From: Brevundimonas diminuta 3F5N | GTDB lineage: Bacteria; Pseudomonadota; Alphaproteobacteria; Caulobacterales; Caulobacteraceae | DNA length: 64,000 nt | NCBI RefSeq assembly: GCF_900163625.1 | Contig: NZ_FUIE01000065.1 | Span: 1 to 64,000 of the forward strand | Direction of reading: 5' to 3' | Part shown: piece by piece, positions 33,310-41,116 of the stretch | How positions within the stretch are numbered: the stretch's first letter is position 1 | Layout of the letters: each line of letters opens with the position of its first letter | Made by a program: the position numbers and the translations under genes | Notes under the pieces: generated by a model | Told to the model about the DNA's origin: nothing | The model's database searches: none | The model's input: the letters and a program-made list of their open reading frames with translations, nothing else

Positions 33310-34227
33310 ATGCAGCCTATCACGCTCGACCGTCGATCCGCCGCCCAGTCCTATGCGGCGGCCTTCGCCTTCATCGTCGCCTTGACGGCTGTCGCCCAGC
33401 TCCTGAACGATCGGGAGATCATCCTGCCGGAAATCGCGGCCATGGCGGTCGCCCTATGGGCCTGGCGCGACCAGGCCTGGATGCGGCGACCGGAAGCGAT
33501 CTTCCTGTGGCCTTCGCTGACGGCGCTGGGCGGTTTCGCCATCAACCTGCTGGCCATTCCCTTCACCGCCAAGCTGGCGATCCTGCTGGTCGGGATGCTG
33601 GGGCTGTTCCTGATCTTCCGCTACAGCCTGCCGCCCGCGCTGGCGACCGGCTTCCTGCCCATCGTCACCAACGCCGTCGAACTGTCATTCCTGATCTCCA
33701 TCAGCGTCACGACCCTGGTGCTGATGCTCGGCGTGATGATGTTCCGCATGCGGGCCCCGGCCGAGCACAGCGCGCCGCTGAACCGCTCGGCCATGACCGC
33801 CTATCTGTTGATCAGCGGCGCCGGGATCGTTCTGGCGGCGGTCGCGGGTTATCCGCAGCTGGGCCTCATCCCGCCCGTGACCGTCGTGGTCTATGAGACC
33901 CTGCACATGAAGATGTATTCCGCCCGCATGGCGCTGAAGCAGACGGTCGTACTGACTCTATCGGCTGTGATCGGAGCGGCCCTGTTCCAGACCCTGTATT
34001 CCTGGCCGCTGATCGCAGCCTTGGACATGGCCGCGATCTTCCTGCTGCTGCGCCTATTCAAGATGCCAATGCCGGCGGCCTACGCCTTCCCGCTGCTGCC
34101 CTTCGTCTTCCCGCCCGAAGTCGCGCCGCTGCTGCCTGCCGCCGCGCTTGCGGCCTGCGTCGTCTCCTTCAGCCTGACGCTCGCCTATCATCACGCGCGA
34201 CAACGCCTGGCCGCCAGGTCAGCCTGA
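33310..34227 (+). CDS. Multi-pass membrane protein of unknown function (HPP-like)
   Basis: A 305-residue integral membrane protein with about eight to nine hydrophobic segments, for example SYAAAFAFIVALTAVAQLL, LAILLVGMLGLFLIFRYSL, FLISISVTTLVLMLGVMMF and LPAAALAACVVSFSLTLAYH. Two halves share a GYPQ/PPVTVVVYETLH-type loop, and KMPMPAAYAFPLLPFVFPP precedes the last segments. The layout resembles HPP-family membrane proteins, but I cannot confirm it. No partner gene is evident: the TetR gene upstream has its own operon, and the gene downstream is convergent (13 bases). Confidence 0.65.
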   Translation: MQPITLDRRSAAQSYAAAFAFIVALTAVAQLLNDREIILPEIAAMAVALWAWRDQAWMRRPEAIFLWPSLTALGGFAINLLAIPFTAKLAILLVGMLGLFLIFRYSLPPALATGFLPIVTNAVELSFLISISVTTLVLMLGVMMFRMRAPAEHSAPLNRSAMTAYLLISGAGIVLAAVAGYPQLGLIPPVTVVVYETLHMKMYSARMALKQTVVLTLSAVIGAALFQTLYSWPLIAALDMAAIFLLLRLFKMPMPAAYAFPLLPFVFPPEVAPLLPAAALAACVVSFSLTLAYHHARQRLAARSA

Positions 34228-34240
34228 AGTCGTCGGTCGC

Positions 34241-34837
34241 CTAGGCCGCTCCGGCCTGAGACAGGCTCTCGCGGACACGTTCCAGCGCCAGTTCGACGGG
34301 TTCTTCGATACTCATCAGGGCGAAGCTGCCGTTCAGGTCGAATACGCAGTGGCCGTGGACCACGGCGATCAGCGAACGCGCCAGACGCGGCGCGCCGGCC
34401 TGCGCCTTCGCCGGCAAGACAGCCGTCACCTCGTTCACGATGATCTGAGTCAGGTCGCCGCGCCGCTGGTTCTGCTCGTCGGTCAGGGCCACATCCGGCG
34501 GCAGGTGATGCTCATAGATGGCCCTCCAGCTATGGGAATTGGCGCGAGCGAAGCCGAAATAGGCCTCGACCAGACATCGAATGCGGTCCGGGCCGCTACC
34601 TTCCAGCGCCTGCCGCACCTCTTCCGCCCAGAGCTGGAAGGTGCGCGTGTTGATGGCGATCAGAAGCTGATCCAGCGTACCGAACACATTGTAGAGGGTG
34701 CCGATCGAATAGCCGACGCGCTTGGCCACCTCGCGCGCAGAGAAGCGCGCAAAGCCTACCTCGGCCATATGCTTGTGGCCCTCGACCACAAAAAGCCGCT
34801 CAAGCTCCTGCCGCGTATGATCCGATCGCCTGCCCAT
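34241..34837 (-). CDS. TetR-family regulator with WHG-type C-terminal domain
   Basis: A 198-residue TetR-like repressor. The HTH covers residues 5-55 (HKHMAEVGFARFSAREVAKR, VGYSIGTLYNVFGTLDQLL). The C-terminal part has the WRAIYEHHLPPDVALTD and LIAVVHGHCVFDLNG segments of the TetR_C_33/WHG type. Its start is four bases from a 26-bp palindrome, so strong autoregulation is expected. Divergent from the LprI-domain gene (34979), which may be a second target. The regulated pathway is not evident from the neighbours. Confidence 0.9.
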   Translation of the reverse strand: MGRRSDHTRQELERLFVVEGHKHMAEVGFARFSAREVAKRVGYSIGTLYNVFGTLDQLLIAINTRTFQLWAEEVRQALEGSGPDRIRCLVEAYFGFARANSHSWRAIYEHHLPPDVALTDEQNQRRGDLTQIIVNEVTAVLPAKAQAGAPRLARSLIAVVHGHCVFDLNGSFALMSIEEPVELALERVRESLSQAGAA

Positions 34838-34840
34838 TAA

Positions 34841-34866
34841 CCCTGCATAGCAGAAGCTATGCGGGG
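34841..34866. promoter_or_regulatory. TetR-type operator (CCCTGCATAGC-N4-GCTATGCGGGG)
   Basis: An 11-bp inverted repeat with one mismatch and a 4-bp spacer, ending three bases upstream of the TetR ATG at 34837. Position and symmetry fit an autoregulatory operator that would also lie in the promoter gap of the divergent LprI-domain gene. Confidence 0.65.
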
Positions 34867-34978
34867 AGCGGTAAGAAACGTCTGTTTTCGTTTTTTATTG
34901 ATCGATGCTCATTTAAAGATATGAATTGCGCTCGACAGGGTGCTTTCCACCCCTCCCGCATCCGCCTTGAGGCTTCCC

Positions 34979-35695
34979 ATGACCGCGCTTCGCTTCCCGT
35001 CATCCGCTTCAACCGCCGCCCTGCTTCTCGGCGCCGCCCTGGCGACCTCAATCGCTGCGCCTGCGGCCGCTGAAAGCGCAGACTGTCGCCGCGCCTCCGG
35101 TCCGGTCGAGACCGCCATCTGCTCGACCCCGGCCCTGACCGCATTGGATGCGAAGATCGCTGAACACTATGGAACGGCGATCAGGGGTTATGACGCCGCA
35201 AGCGCCGAAGCGCTTCGTCGCGACCAGCGCGCCTTTCTCGCAATCCGCGACGCGACCGGCGCGCGGCTGACGGGCGCCGATCTGGTCGAAGAACTGACCG
35301 ATCAAATGACGCGACGTGAAGCGTTTCTGACCGATCTAGGCAACGACCCGCTGGTCAGCGTGGTTGGGCGCTGGCGCAATCTCAACGGCGAGATCGTCGT
35401 CAACCAATGGGCGACCGGCGTCCTGACGTTCACGGCCACGGCCGCCGACCCGCGCGGCGATAGCTGGTCCTGCGAGGCGGACGGCAGCGGCGACTGGATC
35501 GAAGAGGACGAAGCGCGCTTTGACGACATCAGCGGCGCCGCCGCCTGGTCGCTGAACATGAAGGCCCAGGGCGCGACGCTCGTCGTCAAGGAGACGATCG
35601 AGAACGGCGCCGACGCCGTCCCCTATTGCGGTTCGGGCGGCACGCTCTCGGGAACTTACTTCCAGGCGGTGCGCCTGCCGGACCCGTCGCGCTGA
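34979..35695 (+). CDS. Exported LprI/DUF1311-domain protein
   Basis: A 238-residue exported protein. The signal peptide (STAALLLGAALATSIAAPAA) is followed by an LprI N-terminal (DUF1311) domain: SADCRRASGPVETAICSTPA, LDAKIAEHYGTAIRGYD, LRRDQRAFLAIRDA. A conserved Cys pair is present. The C-terminal half (VVGRWRNLNGEIVVNQWATG, SWSCEADGSGDWIE, VPYCGSGGTLSGTYF) looks like a separate small beta domain with another Cys pair. LprI in mycobacteria inhibits lysozyme, but that role cannot be assumed here. I use the ATG at 34979, which has a GAGG ribosome site, rather than the earlier in-frame one. Confidence 0.75.
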   Translation: MTALRFPSSASTAALLLGAALATSIAAPAAAESADCRRASGPVETAICSTPALTALDAKIAEHYGTAIRGYDAASAEALRRDQRAFLAIRDATGARLTGADLVEELTDQMTRREAFLTDLGNDPLVSVVGRWRNLNGEIVVNQWATGVLTFTATAADPRGDSWSCEADGSGDWIEEDEARFDDISGAAAWSLNMKAQGATLVVKETIENGADAVPYCGSGGTLSGTYFQAVRLPDPSR

Positions 35696-35707
35696 TCCGC
35701 ACGGCCT

Positions 35708-36220
35708 CTAGGGGATGGTTCTGGGGCTGGCGAGAACGCCTGGACTGATGAACTGTCGGCGCCCGGTCCAGGTCAGCAACTTGACCAGAGTTCCGCCCGG
35801 CTTGGCGAAGTCTTCGCATTCGCCGGGACGAGGAGGCTCAGGCGCGGCGGCGGCCAGCGCGCCCTGCCGCAACCCTTCGTAGTAGAGGGCGAAATCCGCC
35901 TGCTGCGCTTCGGAGAGCACGGACTGGCCGAACGTCATCTCTTCGCGGGCGTTGTCGATGATCAGGCGACTGTCGTCCTCCGACAGGCGCTCGCACAGCA
36001 GCCCGATCATGACCAATCGCTCGATACGGACGGCCAGGCTCGCCTGAGCCTTGACCAGGTCGTACTGGAGCGTCGCGTACTCGGGGCTGGCCGCCATCCA
36101 TTCCTTCAGGGCGGCCCTGGCGGCCTCTTCATCGACCCCGGCGGGTTGAGCCGCAGCGACGCCGGCCGCACTCATGACCAGCGTCGCAACCAACCCGCTC
36201 GCGAAACGACGAAACGCCAT
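35708..36220 (-). CDS. Exported protein of unknown function
   Basis: A 170-residue protein with a signal peptide (FASGLVATLVMSAAGVAAAQ). The mature part is mostly helical and acidic (EEAARAALKEWMAASPEYAT, LVKAQASLAVRIERLVMIGL, CERLSEDDSRLIIDNAREEM). A Cys is found in each half, followed by a basic C-terminus (LTWTGRRQFISPG). I chose MAFRRFAS as the start; an in-frame ATG seven codons upstream is possible. The family is not recognised. It converges with the LprI-domain gene (12 bases) and heads a run of four same-strand exported proteins. Confidence 0.6.
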   Translation of the reverse strand: MAFRRFASGLVATLVMSAAGVAAAQPAGVDEEAARAALKEWMAASPEYATLQYDLVKAQASLAVRIERLVMIGLLCERLSEDDSRLIIDNAREEMTFGQSVLSEAQQADFALYYEGLRQGALAAAAPEPPRPGECEDFAKPGGTLVKLLTWTGRRQFISPGVLASPRTIP

Positions 36221-36258
36221 CAGATGCCCCTTGCAATACATACGCGCCTTCCCCGGCC

Positions 36259-36831
36259 TCAGCCTGGAATGGGGCCGATCGGCCAGTTGCTCAGCGTCTC
36301 CATATCGCCTTCCTCAGAGGGACAGGGCGTATAGAGGGTGAAGGCCACATCGCCCTCGAAATACCAGTCGGCGCCCTTCTCATAGCCGACGATGCCGGTG
36401 GAGTAGCAGACCGCCGCCTTGCTGCCGTCCGGGATCATCAGAATGGCCCAGTTGGTCGAGCCCGCGCCTGCTGGATCATAGCCGTGAAGCAACAGCCGCC
36501 CGCGCGTCTCCGTCACTACGCCGACGACGTTGCCGTCGAAGACGATGGATTTCTGGATGTCCCGATCCACGCCCGACGCGACGATGGCCGCGCGCACGTC
36601 CGGGTGCTGGAAGAAGGTGACGCCCTGAACCGGCTCGGTCGGATGCTTGCCGACATAGGCCGACAGCGGCGGGGCCTCGCCGTTCCGGTCAGGCGCAGCG
36701 ACCGGCGCGGCGGACGACGCCGAGACATTGGCTTCAGCCGGGGCCGGCGCGGCGGCCGCCCTCTCTTCGGCCTGCGAACAGGCGGCCAGGGTCGCCGCCA
36801 GGGCGAGCGCGAGCGGGGTTCTCAGGGTCAT
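36259..36831 (-). CDS. Putative lipoprotein of unknown function
   Basis: A 190-residue protein with a clear lipoprotein signal (LRTPLALALAATLAACSQAE, lipobox LAAC). A low-complexity Ala/Pro/Ser linker follows, then a compact domain of about 130 residues (YVGKHPTEPVQGVTFFQHPD, VRAAIVASGVDRDIQKSIVF, LLLHGYDPAGAGSTNWAILM, AVCYSTGIVGYEKGADWYF). Two Cys (in AVCYSTG and YTPCPSEEG) could pair. It resembles small proteins annotated in this order as hypothetical lipoproteins. No function can be assigned. Confidence 0.6.
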   Translation of the reverse strand: MTLRTPLALALAATLAACSQAEERAAAAPAPAEANVSASSAAPVAAPDRNGEAPPLSAYVGKHPTEPVQGVTFFQHPDVRAAIVASGVDRDIQKSIVFDGNVVGVVTETRGRLLLHGYDPAGAGSTNWAILMIPDGSKAAVCYSTGIVGYEKGADWYFEGDVAFTLYTPCPSEEGDMETLSNWPIGPIPG

Positions 36832-36880
36832 GCAAACTTCCTTCGACGCTTAAGCGACAGATCCTCCCCCAAGGGCAGGA

Positions 36881-37384
36881 TTATTGATCCACGGCGCGCA
36901 TCTCGATCGTCAGCGGCTCTTCGGCGGTTCCACGCCCGAAGAGGCTGGCGGTGACCGTCTGCCCTTGCGACGCCGCAAACGGCGCGCTCTTCATCGAACG
37001 ACTGCCGTCAAGTTCATCGTCGAACACGGTGAAGCGCGTGCACGTCGCCTGGCCCAAGCGATCGGCGAACGCCTGATCGATCTCGCCGCGCCAGCCCGGC
37101 AGGCTCGTCGGCGTGGACAGCTCGATCGTCTTGCCGACGATCCGACCATCGCGCCGCCAGCTGTAGCTCACCCCATCCGACGCCACGGCCGTGCAGCCCG
37201 TCCGACCGCAATGCAGCGTGCCCACGGGCGCTTCTTCGCGAAGCTGACGCTGTTGCATCTGCGACAGCGTCTGGCCGATGGACAGATCGCCCTTGTCCAG
37301 CGACGTACAGACGGCGCTTTGAGCGAGGGCGCTCGTCGCCGCCAGGGAAGCAGCCGCAGTCAGGCTCATCATGAAAATACGCAC
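36881..37384 (-). CDS. Exported Cys-containing protein of unknown function
   Basis: A 167-residue exported protein starting at a GTG with an excellent ribosome site (AAGGAGGT, five bases before). Signal peptide MMSLTAAASLAATSALAQ. Four Cys occur in the mature part (VCTSL, LHCGRTGCTAV, ATCTRFTVF), suggesting disulfides. The core (CGRTGCTAVASDGVSYSWRR, FDDELDGSRSMKSAPFAASQ) is not recognised. The C-terminus (VTASLFGRGTAEEPLTIEMR) is beta-rich. Neighbours are other exported proteins on the same strand with gaps of about 50 bases, so each may have its own promoter. Confidence 0.6.
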   Translation of the reverse strand: MRIFMMSLTAAASLAATSALAQSAVCTSLDKGDLSIGQTLSQMQQRQLREEAPVGTLHCGRTGCTAVASDGVSYSWRRDGRIVGKTIELSTPTSLPGWRGEIDQAFADRLGQATCTRFTVFDDELDGSRSMKSAPFAASQGQTVTASLFGRGTAEEPLTIEMRAVDQ

Positions 37385-37432
37385 GTAGACCTCCTTGGTC
37401 TCTGGCGCCGCCGCGGCGACGTCGATGTCGTC

Positions 37433-38179
37433 TCAGCAGGCGGGAACACGGCTCTGACCGTCCAGTCGAAACTGGCCGTCGGCGCCGCGCGTGTAGGTCT
37501 CTTTAAAGCTGTCCGATCCGGTATACGACACCGTGAAGCTGCGGCCCTGATCGGCGGCCGTGATCACCCCGTCGACGCCCGCCTCGCCGTCATCGGCGCT
37601 GGCGTCCGAGAAATAGGTCTGGATACGCGCGATCTGCACAGGCCCTGCCGGAGTCAACTCCGTCAGCACGGCATAGCCGCACGCACGCCCCTGCCACACG
37701 CCGCCGGCTTCGGTGTAGAGGACCGGGCCGGCCGCGATCGCCTTCGTCCAGCCCCAACGCAGGGCCGGGTTGCCGACCACGCCCGCCGCGCCGACATCCA
37801 GCCACTCGCCCTGAAGCGTATAGGGGTAGCGCGGCGCACCGGCGTCATGGTCGAGATAATGGACCGCATTCATGCCGCTGCACGCCTGCCCCGTGCACTC
37901 GTTCGCCCCCGTGCTCACCAGGGCGACGCGCGTGTCGGACAGCGGGATGAAGGCCAGCGGCACGAAGCTGTAGGTGTCTTCGCCGATTTCTCGCACGGCC
38001 TCATTCCGTTGAGCGTCCGGGAAGGCGACGCCAAAGGCGGCCGGCGTCCCCGTCAGGACATTGTCACGGTCCACATCCTGAATTTCGATCAGCGACTGAG
38101 CCGACGCCGGCAGCGCCGCGACCATGGCTGAGGCGAACGCGGCGAGAGACACGGCGGCGATGGTCTTTGAGGATGGCAT
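37433..38179 (-). CDS. Exported protein of unknown function
   Basis: A 248-residue protein with a signal peptide (TIAAVSLAAFASAMVAALPASA). The mature part is beta-rich and contains paired Cys (NECTGQACSGMNAVHYLDH, RACGYAVLTEL, and a C-terminal VPAC). Segments such as DTYSFVPLAFIPLSDTRVAL and FTVSYTGSDSFKETYTRGAD suggest a beta-sandwich. I do not recognise a family. It is first in the run of four exported proteins and is divergent from the TonB receptor gene at 38447. Confidence 0.6.
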   Translation of the reverse strand: MPSSKTIAAVSLAAFASAMVAALPASAQSLIEIQDVDRDNVLTGTPAAFGVAFPDAQRNEAVREIGEDTYSFVPLAFIPLSDTRVALVSTGANECTGQACSGMNAVHYLDHDAGAPRYPYTLQGEWLDVGAAGVVGNPALRWGWTKAIAAGPVLYTEAGGVWQGRACGYAVLTELTPAGPVQIARIQTYFSDASADDGEAGVDGVITAADQGRSFTVSYTGSDSFKETYTRGADGQFRLDGQSRVPAC

Positions 38180-38322
38180 ACGAGACTCGTTTCTCGACAG
38201 AAGACAGGGATCGGTTACCGCCGCAACTCATGGCGCACAGACAATTAAACACTGTTCATAATCGATGGCAACCCGGCTTTTTCGTCATTCGATCAGGATT
38301 TTCACACCCGCATCAAAGGTCT

Positions 38323-38337
38323 GTCCGCCAGGCGGAC
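38323..38337. promoter_or_regulatory. Short perfect palindrome upstream of TonB receptor (GTCCGCC-A-GGCGGAC)
   Basis: A 7-bp inverted repeat around one central base, within the 267-bp divergent gap between the exported protein at 38179 and the TonB receptor. The gap is noticeably AT-richer toward 38370-38400, where a promoter is likely. An operator or a short hairpin are both possible. Confidence 0.3.
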
Positions 38338-38446
38338 CTCGACCACGAAAACTCGCCATACAGTTAGAAATTCTACATTAAAAACACGCCGCTCACGTGC
38401 CTTATTGCGCGCCCAATTATGACTTTTATTGCGGTGCAGCATTCCC

Positions 38447-41092
38447 ATGATCAGGCCATCCCTGACCGTTCTCGCCTTTTTCTCCGCCGCTGGGGTTTGC
38501 AACGCCGCATACGGGGAAACCTCTGAGAATCTAACAGATCAAACGGCGACGGCGTCGCCCTACTCTGTCTCGGATGTCGTGGTGACCGGCTCCAACATCC
38601 GGCGCGCCAACACCGAAGGTTTCAACCCGGTTCAGGTGATCGGCCGCGAAGAACTGGAAAGCTCAGGCAAGTCGACGACGGCGGACCTGCTGCGCTCGAT
38701 CTCGGCCAACACCGGCAACGGCTCAAACGAGACGCAGAACAGCGGCTGGTCGTCGGGCGCGGCGGGCATCGGCCTGCGCGGCCTGTCGCAGAAGAACACC
38801 CTAGTGCTGTTGAACGGACGTCGTGTGGCCAACTACGGCTTCCCCGGCGGCGGCCTGTCGGACACCTTCGTCAATCTGAACGCACTGCCGATGGTGGCGA
38901 CCCAGCGGCTGGAGGTGCTGAAGGATGGCGCCTCGGCTGTCTACGGCTCGGACGCGGTGGCGGGCGTGACCAACATCATCACCCGCCAGAACTTCCAGGG
39001 GCTGGAGTTCGGGGCCAGCTACGGCGTCGCCGATCAGGGCGGGCTGGAGACCTCGACCGCCAAACTGGTCGCCGGTCATGGCGACCTGGAGACGGACGGC
39101 TACAACATCCTGCTGTCGTTGGAAGCCTATACCCGCAACCGGCTGGATCAGGATCAGCGCGACCTGACCAAGTCGGGCATCTACACCGACCTGCCCGGCG
39201 GCCGCTGGAACGGCTGGTCGGCCAAGGGCGCGCGCTTCCTGGTCGATGGCAGGTCCGTGCCCTTCCTCGACGCCCAGGGCCAGTGCCCCGAAGGCATGGT
39301 GCTGACCGCCAGCGCCCCGATCGACGGCCTGGCCGGCGACACCTGCGCCATCAACCTGGCGCCGCACACGACGCTGATCCCCTCGACCGACCGCTATCAG
39401 GCCTATCTGTTCGGGACCAAGCGCCTGACGCCGCAGATCGAGGCCTTTGGCGAGGTGCTCTATTCCTATGTCGAGGGGGCGTCCCTGTTTGGCTCCAGCC
39501 CCTTTTTCACGCTGGAGGGCGGACGGTTCGCGCTGAACGCCCAGACCGGGCTAGCCGAGCCGGTGTCGAACCTGCTGCCCGCCAATAATCCCTACAACCC
39601 CTACGGCGTCGCCACGCCGATCGAATACACCTTCTTCGATCTGGGCCGGACGCTGAAGACCAATGAGTCCAAGTCCTATCGCGCCCTGGCCGGGGTGCGC
39701 GGCCGTCATGACCGCTTCGACTGGGAGGCCGCGGTCTTCGCCTCGGGCAGTGACGAGCGCGAGACCGTTTCGGGCGGCTTCGCCCATCGCTGGAACCTGG
39801 CCGACGCCCTGGCGAACGGCACGCTTAACCTGCACGAGCCGGGAGCCACGCCGCAGGCCGTGCTGGACGGCATCCGCCTGTCGACCCTGCGTCCGGCCGA
39901 GTCGCGCCTCTACGGCGCCGACTTCAAGATCTCGGGCGAGCTGTTCAATCTGCCCGCCGGCCAGATCGGCTATGCCGCCGGGGTCGAGTTCCGCCACGAA
40001 AGCCTGGTCTCCAGCAATCCGTGGCAGATCGACGCCGGGCTGCAGATCCGCCCCGCCATCGCCGCGGTGGACGGCAAGCGCGACGTCTGGGCCGCCTATG
40101 CCGAGTTCAACATCCCCGTCCTGAGCAATCTGGACATCCAGGTCGCCGCTCGAGCGGACGAATACAGCGACTTCGGCAGCGCCTTCTCGCCCAAGGCGGG
40201 CGTGCGATGGAAGCCGCTGGACTGGCTGGCGCTGCGGGCCTCGGCCTCGCGCGGGTTCCGGGCGCCGTCGCTGTCGGAGAACTCGGCCTCGACCATGATC
40301 TCCTATGGCTCGGTCATCGATCCCTATGATCCCGACCTGCCCAACTCGCGCCAGAGCCCGACCTTCTTCACCGTCGGCAACACCAATCTGGAGCCTGAAA
40401 AGACCCGCTCCTACAATCTAGGCGTCGTCTTCACCCCGACGCGCGACACGGCGCTGAGCATCGACTGGTATCAGATCAAGCTCGACAACCTGATCGGCAC
40501 CGGAAACACCACCGCCATCATCCAGCAGAACGATCCCGCCGACGTCATCCGCGACGAACGCGGCAAGCTGCAGGCCGTCTACAACCGCTATCGCAACCTG
40601 TCGGCGCTGGAGACCTCGGGCATCGACGTGGACTTCAGCCAGCGCTGGCGCACCGAGAACTGGGGGACCTTCACCGCCTCCAGCGCCTATACGCATCTGC
40701 TGGAGTACAAGCGGCCGAACGCGGCGGGCGGGCCGCTGCTGGACTACGCCGGGTCGAACCGGGGCGCGACCCTGCCGGCGCACAAGGCGACGACGCGCGC
40801 GGCCTGGAACCGCGACGTCTTCGACGCCAACCTGACCTGGTATTACACCTCGGGCTATGATCAGGTGCCGGTTGTCGGGGGACAATCGCGCGTGGACGCC
40901 TATCACCAATTCGATCTGTATGCGGCGTGGTCCGGGCTGGAGCGCGTGACGGTCTACGCCAAGATCGAGAACCTGCTGGACGAAGCGCCGCCGCACGACG
41001 CCTCCTTCCCCGGCGTGCGCGCCCCCTATGACTTCGGCCAGTACGATCTGCGCGGGCGCTACTTCCGCGTCGGCTTTGACGTCCGCTTCTGA
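38447..41092 (+). CDS. TonB-dependent receptor (paired with M14 carboxypeptidase)
   Basis: An 881-residue TonB-dependent outer-membrane receptor. Signal peptide PSLTVLAFFSAAGVCNAAYG. The plug opens with the Caulobacterales-type VSDVVVTGSNIRRANTEGFN, then IGREELESSGKSTTADLLRS, KNTLVLLNGRRVANYGFPGG and LEVLKDGASAVYGSDAVAGV. The barrel terminates RYFRVGFDVRF. I chose the ATG at 38447; one at 38429 would add six residues. A carboxypeptidase gene follows after 24 bases, so peptides are a plausible cargo. Confidence 0.93.
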   Translation: MIRPSLTVLAFFSAAGVCNAAYGETSENLTDQTATASPYSVSDVVVTGSNIRRANTEGFNPVQVIGREELESSGKSTTADLLRSISANTGNGSNETQNSGWSSGAAGIGLRGLSQKNTLVLLNGRRVANYGFPGGGLSDTFVNLNALPMVATQRLEVLKDGASAVYGSDAVAGVTNIITRQNFQGLEFGASYGVADQGGLETSTAKLVAGHGDLETDGYNILLSLEAYTRNRLDQDQRDLTKSGIYTDLPGGRWNGWSAKGARFLVDGRSVPFLDAQGQCPEGMVLTASAPIDGLAGDTCAINLAPHTTLIPSTDRYQAYLFGTKRLTPQIEAFGEVLYSYVEGASLFGSSPFFTLEGGRFALNAQTGLAEPVSNLLPANNPYNPYGVATPIEYTFFDLGRTLKTNESKSYRALAGVRGRHDRFDWEAAVFASGSDERETVSGGFAHRWNLADALANGTLNLHEPGATPQAVLDGIRLSTLRPAESRLYGADFKISGELFNLPAGQIGYAAGVEFRHESLVSSNPWQIDAGLQIRPAIAAVDGKRDVWAAYAEFNIPVLSNLDIQVAARADEYSDFGSAFSPKAGVRWKPLDWLALRASASRGFRAPSLSENSASTMISYGSVIDPYDPDLPNSRQSPTFFTVGNTNLEPEKTRSYNLGVVFTPTRDTALSIDWYQIKLDNLIGTGNTTAIIQQNDPADVIRDERGKLQAVYNRYRNLSALETSGIDVDFSQRWRTENWGTFTASSAYTHLLEYKRPNAAGGPLLDYAGSNRGATLPAHKATTRAAWNRDVFDANLTWYYTSGYDQVPVVGGQSRVDAYHQFDLYAAWSGLERVTVYAKIENLLDEAPPHDASFPGVRAPYDFGQYDLRGRYFRVGFDVRF

Positions 41093-41116
41093 CCCCTTGC
41101 ATCGAGACCTGATATC

